Assembly (NCBI GenBank): GCA_019454045.1
Contig: SKCR01025343.1
Coordinates: 1-64,000 of the forward strand
DNA: 64,000 nt
Direction of reading: 5' to 3'
DNA from: Zanthoxylum bungeanum
Taxonomy: Eukaryota; Streptophyta; Magnoliopsida; Sapindales; Rutaceae
Positions within the stretch are counted from its first letter, which is position 1; each line of letters starts with the position of its first letter. Of this stretch, positions 1 to 11,604 are shown piece by piece. The notes beneath the pieces are model-generated. The model saw only the letters and a program-made list of their open reading frames with translations. It searched no databases and had not been told where the DNA came from. Made by a program: the position numbers and the translations under genes.

Positions 1-70
1 CATCCATATTTTTATTTTAGCATTGATATAGTTCGACGTTAAAGAGATAATTTTTTGTAATGTTTCTTTC

Positions 71-72
<2 letters not shown>

Positions 73-141
<69 letters not shown>
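73..141. repeat. ATT trinucleotide microsatellite
   Basis: A near-perfect run of ATT/TTA units, broken once near 104. It is a simple repeat and carries no coding signal. Confidence 0.97.
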
Positions 142-142
<1 letters not shown>

Positions 143-1129
143 TCATAAAGATCCAATCTTGGTCTTCAAGATTAAATCTTTATTTTGCAAGAATCTCAAC
201 TAAAGACTAATCAACTAGCCTGAGGATACTCTACAATCAAGAAGAGGTTCGAGAGGTGTGGTAGAAGAGAAATAAGGCGCGAGGCTTTTGCTGAAATTAG
301 GGCTCGTGATGGAGGTCTTTGACATAATACCCCTGAAATTGATTCACGTCTCAAATTTGATGTGTTACTGCCTTAGTGTGTACATATAAATTTGACTAAA
401 GAAATATTAAGCTCATCACTCTTGTTAATAAAACCCTCACTTCCTAAATTCGCCAACATTAGTGGAATTTGAATAAGATAACAAGGATTCGAGGACAATT
501 ATTCAAGGCTGTGGATTCAAATTAATGGTCAGCAGCTAATGAGATTGAGCTTTCATCACCGTCAAACACGACACCTTGACCAGAAATTTTATTCAAATTT
601 CACGGAGGCTAGGTAATAAGAAACCATATACATACCTATCCAATTACATGTATGATGACGTAGCTTCGCACAAACGGGGAGCATGCTGAAGTATATATAT
701 GGACACAATTGGTCTCTATAACTCCACTTAATTACGGTTAGGTATGACAATCAAAGGTATGATAATCGACCTGATATGATACGAGAAAATCAATATACGT
801 AACTAACTCATTAAATCAATGTGTATAAAACTTTTACTTATACTCGGCCATAATCCGTTCACACGATAATTTTATTTATATTACCCATCCAATTAACAGG
901 TATGTAAAATTCATCCATTTATCGGCCTTTAACATACAACTCCATAATTAACTTCCGAGGGCACAAAATTAGTCGAAGTACGCGTAAATTGGTTCAAACA
1001 CCTCCATTATCCAAAAAAAAAAAAAAAAAAAAACCATCAGTATACGTAATCAACATTCCACATCAACATTCAACCTACTAAATAAAACTTCAAAATAAGA
1101 CTATATACATTTCATCTGGCTGCCCTACC
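142..1129. other. Upstream intergenic DNA, no gene seen
   Basis: No convincing coding region or element was recognised. A W-box-like TTGACC lies at 576-581 and a poly-A run of about 21 bases at 1013-1033. The stretch probably holds distal upstream sequence of the peptide gene at 1388. Confidence 0.6.
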
Positions 1130-1289
1130 GGTCAAGAGGTGGCTGCCCCGTGACAATATCAAATCACAAACGCCCACGTGTTTGAAGAACGGTCTTCACT
1201 TTCTATTTTCCCTGCTCATCAAATTATCACTCCTGCGTTTAAATGTACAGTTTAATTTACATGCGCGCGCATAGGCTCTACTATAAATA
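1130..1289 (+). promoter_or_regulatory. Putative promoter of the PIP-like peptide gene
   Basis: TATAAATA at 1282-1289 lies 98 bases before the ATG, which would give a 5' leader of about 70 bases. Upstream are a G-box core CACGTG at 1175-1180 and a minus-strand W-box TTGACC at 1130-1135. W-boxes bind WRKY factors and G-boxes bind bZIP/bHLH factors; a defence-related input would suit the PIP family. The motifs are seen; regulation is inferred. Confidence 0.55.
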
Positions 1290-1387
1290 ACGCACCAAGC
1301 TCCACTAAAATTATACATCAAATAATCTCAACGAATTCTTCAGCCCAAGTTATAAAACCTTCACTATATTTAACATAATATATCTAA

Positions 1388-1648
1388 ATGGCTAAAAGTA
1401 TTATGCCAGTTTGCATATTCGTTGTCATTCTCCTTGTAAGCTGCTGTTTAGTACTTTTTTCAGAAGCTCGTCCTCTCCAGCAACGGAACCCTATAACAAA
1501 AGGGATTGAGATCATCTTCAATGGATTGCACATCGAAGAGATTAAAACAGGAGGTCCCAGTCCAAGAGGAGAGGGTCATGCTTTCACCAATGCTCAAACT
1601 CTAGAGGCCAAGGACTCTGGTCCAAGCTCTGGGGGCGAGGGTCACTGA
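1388..1648 (+). CDS. PIP/PIPL-type secreted signalling peptide precursor (two motifs)
   Basis: An intact 86-residue single-exon precursor. Residues 1-27 form a signal peptide: a hydrophobic core VCIFVVILLVSCCLVLF followed by a likely cleavage site after SEA. A variable middle follows. Two copies of the family motif are present: GGPSPRGEGH at residues 55-64 and SGPSSGGEGH at 77-86, the second ending exactly at the stop codon. This layout (signal peptide, variable region, C-terminal SGPS...G.GH) is that of PAMP-induced secreted peptide (PIP) and PIP-like precursors. In Arabidopsis, processed and probably proline-hydroxylated PIP1 acts in the apoplast through the receptor kinase RLK7 to amplify immune responses. 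The start is the only ATG before the signal peptide and has a TATA box at the right distance. The CEP and IDA families are related alternatives, but the terminal GH fits PIP better. Expression and processing are not shown by the sequence. Confidence 0.85.
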   Translation: MAKSIMPVCIFVVILLVSCCLVLFSEARPLQQRNPITKGIEIIFNGLHIEEIKTGGPSPRGEGHAFTNAQTLEAKDSGPSSGGEGH

Positions 1649-2292
1649 CACCGAGGGATTACTGACCGAAAGCCATGATTCTTTCAATCTTTTCTTAATC
1701 AAATTCGTTATTTTATTTTATTTTATTTTTTTCCTTAAATTTTCGGTATTCATTTTTGTTTCGTTTTGTTATTCTAGTTGTAAGTCAAGAGTAATTTGAG
1801 AAATTTGCTGCTTCTAATTTCTTTTTACCTTCTACAGCCAAAGCAGGGGTTGGTTACTTTAGTGCCTGCGATTTTGAGTGTTAAAGGAAGATATCTCATA
1901 TCCGCATGAGATGAATGAAATGAACTTAAAATATAAAATATTGGACAACTCTCAACTTAAACACTATTTTTAACACTATTTTTTAGATTATTGAGTTAAA
2001 CTCATGAATTTCAACTTAATATCAAAACCAAACTCACTCAAAACAAGTGATCCCATACTACCTATCTTTTTTTTTTTTCTTTTAAATTTAAATACCCAAG
2101 TGCAAGTAAAAGGCCAACTTAAACATAAAGAGAGTGTTGAGAAAAATATCATGAAGGGAGTATTGTGGAAATTAAATATCTAACCTCCACTGAAATAAAG
2201 AAATGAAGGAATTTAAAATATAAATATTTAATCTCATTCTCAAATTGAATTAAGCTCATCAATAGATCTAGACAATTAAGCATACGACAATA
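1649..2292. other. 3' flank of the peptide gene, nothing else seen
   Basis: AT-rich DNA with T-rich tracts after the stop codon that probably contains the 3' UTR and polyadenylation region. AATGAA-like and AATAAA-like words occur but no single site can be chosen. No coding signal was seen. Confidence 0.5.
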
Positions 2293-2300
2293 GAAATAAA

Positions 2301-2493
2301 CGTCCCCAAGAGGCGTGGCTTAGTGGTGTAAGGCTCAGGATATCACCTTAAAGTCCCGTGTTCAAATCAAGGGAGTGTGTTTCTTGTAAGAGTCTGGGAT
2401 AATCGGAGGTTCTACCTACTTCGCTTAAACCCGAAAAGAGTGATTTGGCGGTTGAATTTCAAACAATTTAAAAAATAATAATAAATAAAAACA
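2301..2493 (+). mobile_element. tRNA-derived SINE
   Basis: A pol III A box TGGCTTAGTGG (2316-2326) and a B box GTTCAAATC (2360-2368) are spaced as in a tRNA gene. They are followed by a tRNA-unrelated body and an A-rich AATAATAAATAAAAA-type tail near 2470-2490. A short AAATAAA is present at both sides (2294-2300 and 2494-2500), a weak target-duplication candidate. No cloverleaf or anticodon arm can be drawn, so this is a SINE and not a tRNA gene. Confidence 0.75.
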
Positions 2494-2764
2494 AAATAAA
2501 GGTGCACAATAATAGAGGACTACCGTTATTAATTCTTTAAATTCCAAGTCCTTGAGGCTGCGGGTTGTGGTCAGAGAGATCTTTTTAATGAGACGTTAAA
2601 CTATAGATTTAATGACTACATAAATCATAATAAATGTCATATCTGGTTAGCTGGAATTTTCGTTGAATTATCCGTAAATGTACATAGTCACAATGCAAGT
2701 GCAATGACGTGTGTGTTTATATTGAAAAACTGCCAAATAAATTGGTACTACATTATACAATGGA

Positions 2765-4016
2765 AAACCTTTAGCATGATCCGTGGGTTAAGAAAATAAA
2801 TCTTGCATTAGTATTTTTGTGTGAGACGAAATTGGGAGATAATCAAGCTGTTAAAATTAGTATTAGATTAGGTTTTGAGAATTATTTAGCTGTAAGCTGG
2901 AAAGGGATTAGTGGAGCATTAGCGTTATTATGGAGGAAGAGTTTGGATGTGAATATATATAATTTCTTATAGCATGCACCATATTGATGCTATTGTGAAG
3001 AGCAAGGAAGGCCTTATGTGGAGATTCTCAGGAATTTATGGGCATCTAGAAGCGAAGCAGAAGCGGCACACATGAGAGTTGTTACGAAGACTATCACAAT
3101 TCTTTGAGCTACCATGGATCTGTGGGGGGGGACTTTAATGAGATTCTATCTGCTGGGAAAAAATTGGGGGAGAAGATAAAATTCCTGAAGACGTGAATTT
3201 ATTTAGGGAGGCTATAAAGAAGTGTGACTTGGAGGATTTAGGCTACTTAGGATACCCCTTTACATGGTCTAATAGGAGGTTTGGGTGTGGATTAATCGAA
3301 GAGAGACTTGATAGGATTTGTGGCAACTCGAAGTGGCAGAGCATGAATCTGGTCCTCACGGCCAGGAATATAGATGCATGGGGGTCAGACCATTGCCCTA
3401 ACCTGGTCGAAATTAAAGGAAGATTATGGCGAGAGGTGTTGAGGAATAAAGGAGGGAAGAGATTCTTTTATGAAGATATGTAGAGTCCCTACAAAGCTTG
3501 TGGTGAAATTATTAAGCAGTGTTGGTTGAACTCAAGGGGAGCTACGGACCGTAACCCTCTCCAATCCCTTACGGAATGCATAGGAATGATTCAAGAGAGT
3601 TTAAAAAGCTGGAGTTCGATAGAGTTTGGGGGTAGGCATAAAAGTTGCGAACATTGCAAAATGAGCTACAGGGGTTAAAAGACAAGGAGATCAAGGTCGA
3701 TAGGGCAAAGAGATGAGGAGGATAGAGGAATCCATTGATACTTTGTTGCGGGAAGAAGAGGTTTACTAGAGGCAAAGGTCAAGGTTCTCTTGGCTCAAAG
3801 CTGGGGATATAAGCACAAAGTTCTTCCATGCCCATGCTTCGGAAAGGAGAAAAAAGAATAAGATTGATGAGATCATGGATGAGGGAGAGGGTTGGGTGAC
3901 TAGAGAAGATAACATTGCAGTAGTGGCCAGTAACTATTTCTCTAGCCTCTTTACATCTACAAACCCTTCCTTGGTGCATATAAATTTTGCCTTGAAGGGA
4001 ATTAAGAAGAAATTGT
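2765..4016 (+). pseudogene. L1-type LINE, endonuclease part (left half of a split LINE)
   Basis: Broken translation matches the apurinic-endonuclease-like domain of plant L1 non-LTR retrotransposons. Recognisable pieces are CETKLG near 2825, GIYGH near 3035, GGDFNEIL near 3125, PFTWSNRR near 3257, a LDRI segment and SDHCP near 3387. Several frameshifts and stops separate them; the longest open piece is 3193-3483. Coding similarity continues through the endonuclease-RT linker to about 4016, where the element is interrupted by a solo LTR. The RT half resumes at 6562. No 5' UTR or ORF1 was found, so the LINE is probably 5'-truncated. Confidence 0.85.
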
Positions 4017-6556
4017 TGTTGGGGATTTTGGGCGCGGGCGCGGCGGAAGCGCCGTTCGGGCGAAATCGTAATTTTAAAACTTTTTAAATTACCGAATAAA
4101 TTATTCAATATCTAATATGAATAATTCATTTATATTTCACCTAAACATATTTATTCGATATCAAATAACGATATAAATAACTAAGAAATGTCACGAAACT
4201 TTTACGAAAATATTTTTCCGTAAAATGGCATAAAACACGTTTTTGACCGAACCGACTACCCAATACACATGACGGCTGCCCAAGTCAGCTCCAATAGTAT
4301 TAGGGCAGTTCATGGGCTGCCCGAACAGTGAAAAATTCACTGTTTGGGCAGCCGTCACCCGGTTAGTTCAAAAGTCACCTGGTACGTCGTTTTTTAACGT
4401 TTTCGCTTATTTCAACTCTGAAATAATTTCTGGCAATTGTTCTAACACTCAAAACACATCCAATACATTCAAATGACATCATTTTCATCACAAACAACCC
4501 AGTTTTTCCAGATCTGATTTTGCAACAAAAATTATCAATTTTTCATGCTTTAATCCAACTTTTTCAACATTAATCTAATTAATCACAACACCAACCAAAT
4601 TCACCACAAACGAACCACCCAAGAACAATTATAGGCATTAAAAGAGTGGTCATAACACTCTAGAATGGAAACATATCATCAAATGATCAATTTGAACAAA
4701 TATTACAATAATATCATCCAAATCAACTTCACACATGCAATATGCCTCCAAATCCATCCACCAAAACCAAAAGCCCCAAATTAATAGAAAAGAAGAAACC
4801 CTAGATCTCACTAGATCTTCAAGAAACAAGAAATAAAATTTCTAAGCTTAGGGATTTGTAGAATTACCTTTAATCCTCTAATTCCTTAGCTTTTTTCTTG
4901 AATTTTCTTCATTTCTCATCTTGAATCATCAAGCCAAATTTGAAAGGAATTTTGGAGGATGTTTTAGCAATGGAGCTTCACTTGGAATTAAAAGAAAAAA
5001 AATTTATTTTAAATCCTTCATGACCGACTTACCTAAGGGTAATTTGGTCAATATTGCATTTTAATTTCATTAAATTAAAATAAAGATAAGATAAGCTTTA
5101 AGTTTGACAAATCAAATTTGCACACTTAAGATTAATAAAATCATGCCATTTGTTACCAATAATATCTCACCATTTATCATACTAATTATGACTAATAGAT
5201 AAGATATTTAATTTCTAATTATTTAATTATTTAACAATTAAATAACTAAATAATTAATTAACATACATATATGTATTTTTATTTCTATTAAATAACAAAT
5301 ACATATATTAATGGCATGTGTCAAAATCTCATTTGACAAATAATTAATATGTATCAAATCAAATTTTGTATCAAATATAAATACATATTAATTATTAATT
5401 GACCAAAATCTCCTAATGCACGTGTTTTCGTTTGACCAATTAAACGATCTGAATTAACTCATTTAATCCGGTAAAGTATTATGAATAATCTGTATTATCC
5501 ATAACGCGTTGCCCAAGTATTCAACGAGTACACTTCATATTGTGGGACTCTCTAAGTTTAGGTTTATCCGTCACGAAATCCAATTTCGTATCAATAATTC
5601 ACCCACTAATGAATTATGACGACCACAGATAATCTCGCTAAACTATACAAGTCGAGGTCATTGCATACGTATAATGCCTCCGTCACAGGCTATCCATATT
5701 ATACCGAGGATATAGATAAGAACGTCAAATTCGTATGGTATAATATAGTCGAATTTCAAATTTACGATATCTAAATAACACTCAGAACTGATTTTTGAAG
5801 TTATACCACGACCATGAATTTACTAGGTCACAAACACATGTAGGAGGCCTATGCCCTGTACACAGGACTGAAGGATTCTATCTTGATACGTACATGATAT
5901 CATGAGCATCAGTCCACACCCAACAAACAGGCGGAGGTCTGATCTAAATAGATCGGTGATGTGACTGTCATCAAAGTGTGGAGGATAACTCATATATCCA
6001 CTATGGTATCTCAAGTCGATGGACCAATATGCTCGCTCAACTCGAGAATAATCCTATTGATGTTGGTATACCATCTATTAGGAAATCTTCAGTGAGTTAT
6101 TCAGTGTTTATCAAATAAACACCTACATGTCTATACGAGTCTCCCGAGACTCATGATTCATTGGGATAAACCATCGAACCAAGTCACGATATATGACATG
6201 TACTGGTCTCAGTGGATTTTGCTAACTGACCCGTGTTAGTAAATCTTGACCAGAAACTTTATTTAATAATATACTACTTATAGTAATGCTAACCAATGTC
6301 AATTACAAACTACGTTGTAAGTGCGTACTACATTGTAAATCCTAGGGTCTTTGTCTAATATATATTTATCACTAAATCAAATTTAGTTTCAATCTAATCA
6401 TAATTAGATATCTAATCGCAATTAGATCGAATATGTATATAAAAGACAAGAGTTGCTACCATTAAATAAGTAATATTATGGGAAAATCAATTGATCGTAT
6501 TTATAAATCGGACATAAATACGATCCGAATTGGTACTCTGAGCACCAACCCTAACA
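4017..6556. mobile_element. Solo LTR (about 2.5 kb) inserted in the LINE
   Basis: The segment begins TGTTGGGG and ends CCCTAACA, inverted termini typical of LTRs. It is flanked by ATTGT (4012-4016) and ATTAT (6557-6561), a target duplication with one mismatch. LINE coding sequence reads up to the left border and resumes after the right border. No gag, pol, primer-binding site or second LTR copy lies inside, so a solo LTR left by unequal recombination is the simplest reading. Orientation and superfamily are not resolved. The left end is GC-rich and the rest AT-rich. Short open frames inside are not considered genes. Confidence 0.75.
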
Positions 6557-6561
6557 ATTAT

Positions 6562-8505
6562 CTGGGGAGATGATCAGGGTATTAAACACCTCTTTTACAC
6601 CAGGTAACATCTATGAAGCACTTAGAGAGATGCACCCAAATAAAGCCCATGGCCAGATGGCCTTCCAGTTGTGTTCTATCAAAAACACCAGTCTACTGTG
6701 GGGGAGCAGGTAACTCAAACATGCTTGGTAGTGCTCAATCAACTCACTGATATCTCAAGCTTAAATCAGACTTTAATTTCTTTAACCCCCAAACAAAAGA
6801 AACCTACCAATATCACTGCCTACATACCCATAAGCCTTTGTAATGTCGTACATAAAATTATAGCCAAATGTGCAGCCAACAAGATAAAAAACATGCTTGG
6901 TGACTTGATATCACCAAACCAGAGTACATTTTTTCCTGTCGGATTAATTATAGATAATGTTATTATTGGATATGAGTGTCTACATAAGGTAAGAAAGAGG
7001 CAGCAGGGTAACCAAGGGCTGGTGGCTTTGAAACTAGATATAAGAAAAACCTATGACAGAGTAGAGTTGGAGGTTTGTCCTGAGGGTGCTTGAAAAGTTG
7101 GGGTTTTCGGATTCATGGAGGGTTTAAATCAAAATTGTATTTCTACTCCCAGGTTCTCCGTCCTTGTTAATGGAAAAGCATGAGGCTTGATACACCCATA
7201 ACAAGGGTTGCGATAAAAGTGCCATTTATCTCCTTACTTTTTCATTATGTGTGCAGAAGCGATTTCGGCGCTATTGAATCAAAGTGTGGAAAGAGCATAT
7301 TTAAATGGGCTGAAATTTGGTAAGGATATTGTTATCTCACACCTTTTATTCGCGGATGATAGTCTAGTTTTCACAAAGGCCTCGATAAAAGATTTCATGA
7401 AGTTGAAGGGACTTTTCGATTCCTACACAAATGTATCCGGACAGATCTTCAACTATGAGAAGTCCTCAATTTTGTGCAGTCCTAATACCAAACCAACAAT
7501 AGTGGAAGAGATAAATATTTAGGCTTACCTATAATGACAAGCAAGAATAAAAATAGGCTCTTCAATGAAATTAAGAACAAGGTTGACCAGAGAGTCACGA
7601 GTTGGCATAGCAGTTATTTTCAAATAATGGCAAATAGGCTCTAATCAAATTCGTCCCGTAAGCAATCCCATCATATGCTATGAGTGTGTTCAAACTTCCG
7701 ATTAGACAGTGTGATGAGGTGCACAAGAAACTAAATGTGTTCTGGTTTGGGACTTTGAGCGATAAAAGGAAGATACATTGGGGCAGCTGGGATCGACTGA
7801 GCAATTCAAAAGAAGAACGAGGCATTGGGTAAGGGACTTTGGAAGTTTCAATCAAGCTATGCTGGCGAAGCAAAGGTGGATGATTCTACAAAACCCTAAC
7901 TCTCTTGTGGTAACTATCCTCAAAGCTAGGTATTTTAAGGATGGTCAGTTTCTTTGCGCAAAACTTGGGCATAACCTCTCTTTCATATGGAAGAGCATCC
8001 TTTGGGGGAGAGATCTGGTGAAGATGGGGCTTAGGTGGAGGATCGGTGATGGAAACAGTGCAACAATCCTTGACAGCAACTGGCTGCATATACCCAAGTT
8101 TTTTCGACCTGTTTTGTGTAAATTTCTGCCTGGCAAGGCTAAGGTGGGGTGCTTACTTTTGGGACACAATATGTGGGATGAAGACCTTATCAAGAAGAAC
8201 TTTATGGATGAAGACGCCCAAGAGATTTTGAACATACCTCTGCTTTGGGAAGCTAAGCATGATCAGGTGATATGGTATTTTAATAAAAGAGGCATGTTCT
8301 TTGTGAAATCTCCGTACTACCTTGCTAGGGATTGCAAGATAGCAGAAGATGTGAGCTCCCCTTCATGCTCGGATAATAGCATATGGAAAAAATATGGGGT
8401 ATGTTCATACCTGCAAAGATTAAAATTTTTTGTTTGGAAATGGGTCCGAGGTTGGCTTTCATCAGTTATTAATCTTCAGTGTAGACGAGTCTTTAATGAT
8501 GAGGG
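6562..8505 (+). pseudogene. L1-type LINE, reverse transcriptase and zf-RVT part
   Basis: This continues the LINE of 2765-4016. The start gives an EAL-EMHPNKA-GPDG-like motif near 6620. RT blocks follow: the open piece 6671-7093 contains ISLCNVVHKIIAK and LDIRKTYDRV, and 7247-7522 contains the catalytic box LLFADDSLVF. The piece 7778-8505 ends with a zinc-binding reverse-transcriptase C-terminal region (IWKK...LKFFVWKWVRGWLSS). Stops and frameshifts between the pieces show decay. The element is cut at 8505 by the LTR of a Copia-A copy; its 3' end is not seen. Confidence 0.87.
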
Positions 8506-10426
8506 TGTTGAGTTCTCCTAGAACATGCCTAGGATCAATTAAGCATAAAATATGTGAATACTCGAAGTAAGATAGCGGAAAATAACTTACAACGGTCGGA
8601 TAAGTGGATGTAGAGAACATCAAAAATTTCCTCATTTGAGAAGTGCTCCAAGATCTCCTTTGATTGTATGTTGAGCTCCAAGCTTTGATCTTTCGTTCCA
8701 AACTCAAGGGGATAGTTTCCCTATCACCTTTGTAGACTCCTTTATATGCTAGCAAGGTTTGATTTTTGAAACAAAATCAATAGAGAAGAACTTGAAGTTC
8801 TTGGCCAAGGGAGAAAGAAAGAGAGGATTTTTTGTTTAGGTAATTTTGGTTTCTAAAACAATTACCACCCTTCCAAAAGTCAAACTCAATATTTGGTATA
8901 TGCTTTACCAAAAGTAAAAAGCAAAGTGTTGGAGGGAAAAATGCATTTAATGCCTCCAACCACTTCCATCACTCAACTTGACACTTGATGGACAAGTGAT
9001 GTAAGTTGGTGGGACCAACTTTAATTCAAAATACAAGTGGCTTGCTCCACACACTTCGGGCTCGGGTTCGCTTAATCCGATTAAATGAATTTTTCGTCGC
9101 GACGTAATTAAATCCAATTTAATTAAATAATAGTGCCTCGCAAAATTATTACGAAAGTCGCTCGCGAATTAATTCTAAATTAATTCGTTCGCCCGAATTA
9201 AAATCTAATTTTAATTTCGCGTCGAAATCTAATTTCAATTAATAAATCGAATATATTATTTAATCGATTAATTCCAAATTAATCGTTCTCTCTTCTTATC
9301 GAATTTTATCCTAGATAAATTCTTGCCGTAATTAATCCCAGATTAATTTTCTCTCTCTCACAATTAATCCTAGATTAATTCTGTTCGAGTCATACGTTAT
9401 CGGTGAATCTTCGGGAAGTGACCCATGAGATCCCTGGATATGTTGGTAGTAAATCTGGTCGTCGGACTATCTGAACACATGCGTACCCGGTACCATGTTT
9501 TTACCGATTTACAAGATATGGTTGGCTTCTAGCAAAGCACCAAGTCTACCTAATTCTCTAGAAATATTCTTTAAGGAATATATAATCTTTGTCAGACGTA
9601 GTATACGTAGTATTGCGTATTGCGATCCAGTATCAGATGTCACATGCAAGGTCTGGGGCTGGAATAGTGTCTGCCCCGTACGAAGCATATATCAGATCAT
9701 AAGCAACTAGTCTCTTTAATCAGATAATCATGACATTGTCATATTATCCCGATAGTTGCAACATAATAGAATACTAGTTCTGTATCTCTGCGTGATCATC
9801 ATCTCCATATGACTGAAGTGATACTTACATCTTGAAATCACACCCAATACATTACGATTCTCAATAAACACAGATGAGGCGTACACAGAACCTGTTAAAG
9901 TCCCGGAAGACCAAAACTAAAGCGTATAGATTTTCGCAAGTTTTAGCGATGCAAGTCTCAGGTTAAGACCAAATACACCCACCCTGATTCGGATTCCCAT
10001 AGGCACATAGTCATACTACCAATGGGATTCTGAGGGGTCTATCTAGAGCGAAGCTGTTCCCGTACCATCGGTAAACACAACCTCCTATCACACTTGCATA
10101 AGTATCCAATACTTAAATATATAAGAACTATGTCGTTATGCTTCCACAACGCGCACAAGTGCAATACTAGTCTATTCCGCATTATCGATGTCCAGTCTCG
10201 ATAATACTACGGTTATGGATATTTAATGATTAAACCTTTGTGGATTAATACTGTCTCATATCTTTTAATCCGGAACTAATCATAAGGACTTTTATCATTT
10301 ATATATATTCAAGTAATCTAATTACTAAATGATAAAATAGCAATTTCCTTTGTCACATAGTTAATTTGTACAAAAACCACAATGTCTTTTACAAATAGTG
10401 ACGCTATAGGTCATAATTGTCCAACA
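8506..10426 (-). mobile_element. Copia-A LTR (minus-strand copy)
   Basis: Read on the minus strand it begins TGTTGGACAATTATGACC at 10426 and ends AACTCAACA at 8506. It matches the two LTRs of the full-length Copia-A at 42984-52524 along its length. It is the 3' LTR of a minus-strand element: the polypurine tract and RNase H end lie just to its right. It is inserted in the LINE; the left flanking five bases are GAGGG (8501-8505), but the partner duplication is lost because the element is truncated near 10733. Open frames inside, such as 9495-9710, are LTR sequence and not genes. Confidence 0.88.
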
Positions 10427-10733
10427 ATCTCCCACTTGGCCTATAGCCAGTCACTCAAGTATCTAACACCTGAACTATGTACATGTCACTCAAACTTTAT
10501 CTATGGAATAGCTTTCGTCAGCGGATCTGCAATGTTGTCATCTGATGCGACCTTCTCGATCTTCACATTGCCACGATGTATGATCTCACGAATAAGATGG
10601 AAACGTCGAAGAACATGCTTGGATCGTTGGTGAGGCCGCGGTTCTTTAGCCTGCGCTATAGCCCCGTTATTGTCACAATAAAATGGAACGGACTCAGCTG
10701 CTAACGGGACTACTCATAATCCAATTAGGAATT
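10427..10733 (-). pseudogene. Copia-A RNase H C-terminus and polypurine tract
   Basis: The minus strand encodes the end of the Copia-A polyprotein (DNNGAIAQAKEP, KHVLRRFHLI, a DPLTKA-like segment, LSDWL). The polypurine tract AAGTGGGAGAT lies immediately before the LTR. Stops and changes are present. Homology to the copy at 50330-50617 ends at about 10733, where a TRIM fragment starts; everything 5' of this point in the element has been lost. Confidence 0.85.
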
Positions 10734-10965
10734 TACGGATCAGAGCTGGTTGCCGGACCGGTGTGTCAGCGGGGACGCTGGACCCCAAAAGGGGGGATAG
10801 GTACAACTATCCCACATCGGTTGGAGAGGAGAACGAAGCATGCCTTATAAGGGTGTGGATACCTCTCCCTTGTTGAGGCCTTTTGGGGAAAGCCAAACCA
10901 AAACCGTGAGGGCTTAGCTGCCCAAAGCGGACAATATCAACAAGCGGTATGCCTGTGATGTTACA
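10734..10965 (+). mobile_element. TRIM-type miniature LTR element, 3' part
   Basis: From left to right: a remnant of a tRNA-Met primer-binding site (ATCAGAGC), a short GC-rich internal part, a polypurine tract AAAAGGGGGG (10787-10796), and an LTR of about 168 bp (10798-10965) containing CCCACATCGG and ending TTACA. This arrangement and these words are typical of plant terminal-repeat retrotransposons in miniature. The left LTR is missing. Its left border joins Copia-A RNase H and its right border joins the Copia-B protease, so it sits at a deletion or recombination junction. Confidence 0.6.
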
Positions 10966-11590
10966 GTGATTGAAACACTCAACATTCAATACAATAAAAC
11001 CATCAAGAAAATAACCAGAACCATAGTGTATTGTACCTAAGTACAAATCAACACCAAATTTATGGAAGTTCAAATTGAAACCTAAATTAACCAAAACCAA
11101 CACAGAGACTAAATTTCGACGAATTTGTGGAGAAAACAATACATCATGTAGTAGTAAAGTTTTTCCATCATGCATGACTAACTTGCATGTTCCTATGCCT
11201 TTGACTTCAACCCGTGAGTTGTTGCCAACATATATCCACTTCACCCCAGGTGAAATTCGTCGAAATTCCACGAAGGCATCTCTATCATTCGCTACATGGT
11301 CTGTGGCTCCTGAGTCTACAGTCCACAAAGGATTAGATTCAGTTAGAAAGATTGAACTTGAAACACATATTTCATTTAAATATGCACGAATGGTATTCAC
11401 CTTTTTAGGCTCAGTGCAGTCACGAGCAAAATGACTTTTCTTACCACAGTTAAAACATTTAACCTTTGCCATGTTTTTCTTTTTGGTAGGACGTTTTCCT
11501 TTCCCATGTTGATTGGTTTTCTGTTTCTTTTATGGCTTGGAAGAATTTTTTTCTTTTCCGAACTGGAACCCACCACCATGAAATTTTCTT
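10966..11590 (-). pseudogene. Copia-B gag zinc knuckle and protease fragment
   Basis: The minus strand encodes a perfect CCHC zinc knuckle CFNCGKKSHFARDC followed by an aspartic protease active site WTVDSGATDHV and downstream protease strands (ILLHDVLFSPQIRRNLVSV-like). Coding sequence stops at the TRIM border. Integrase, reverse transcriptase and RNase H of this element are absent. A frameshift separates this part from the gag capsid part to the right. Confidence 0.88.
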
Positions 11591-11604
11591 TTCTTCTTGA
11601 AACC

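Noticed and set aside
2301..2380. Possible tRNA gene
   Set aside because: A and B boxes are present, but no acceptor stem, anticodon arm or terminator fits; the A-rich tail makes it a SINE.
5823..6014. 63-codon ORF inside the solo LTR
   Set aside because: No similarity, inside an LTR, opposite strands equally open.
4017..6556. A DNA transposon or an intron inside the LINE
   Set aside because: TGTT/AACA ends with a 5-bp near-duplication fit an LTR; LINEs lack introns and no TIR-element features are seen.
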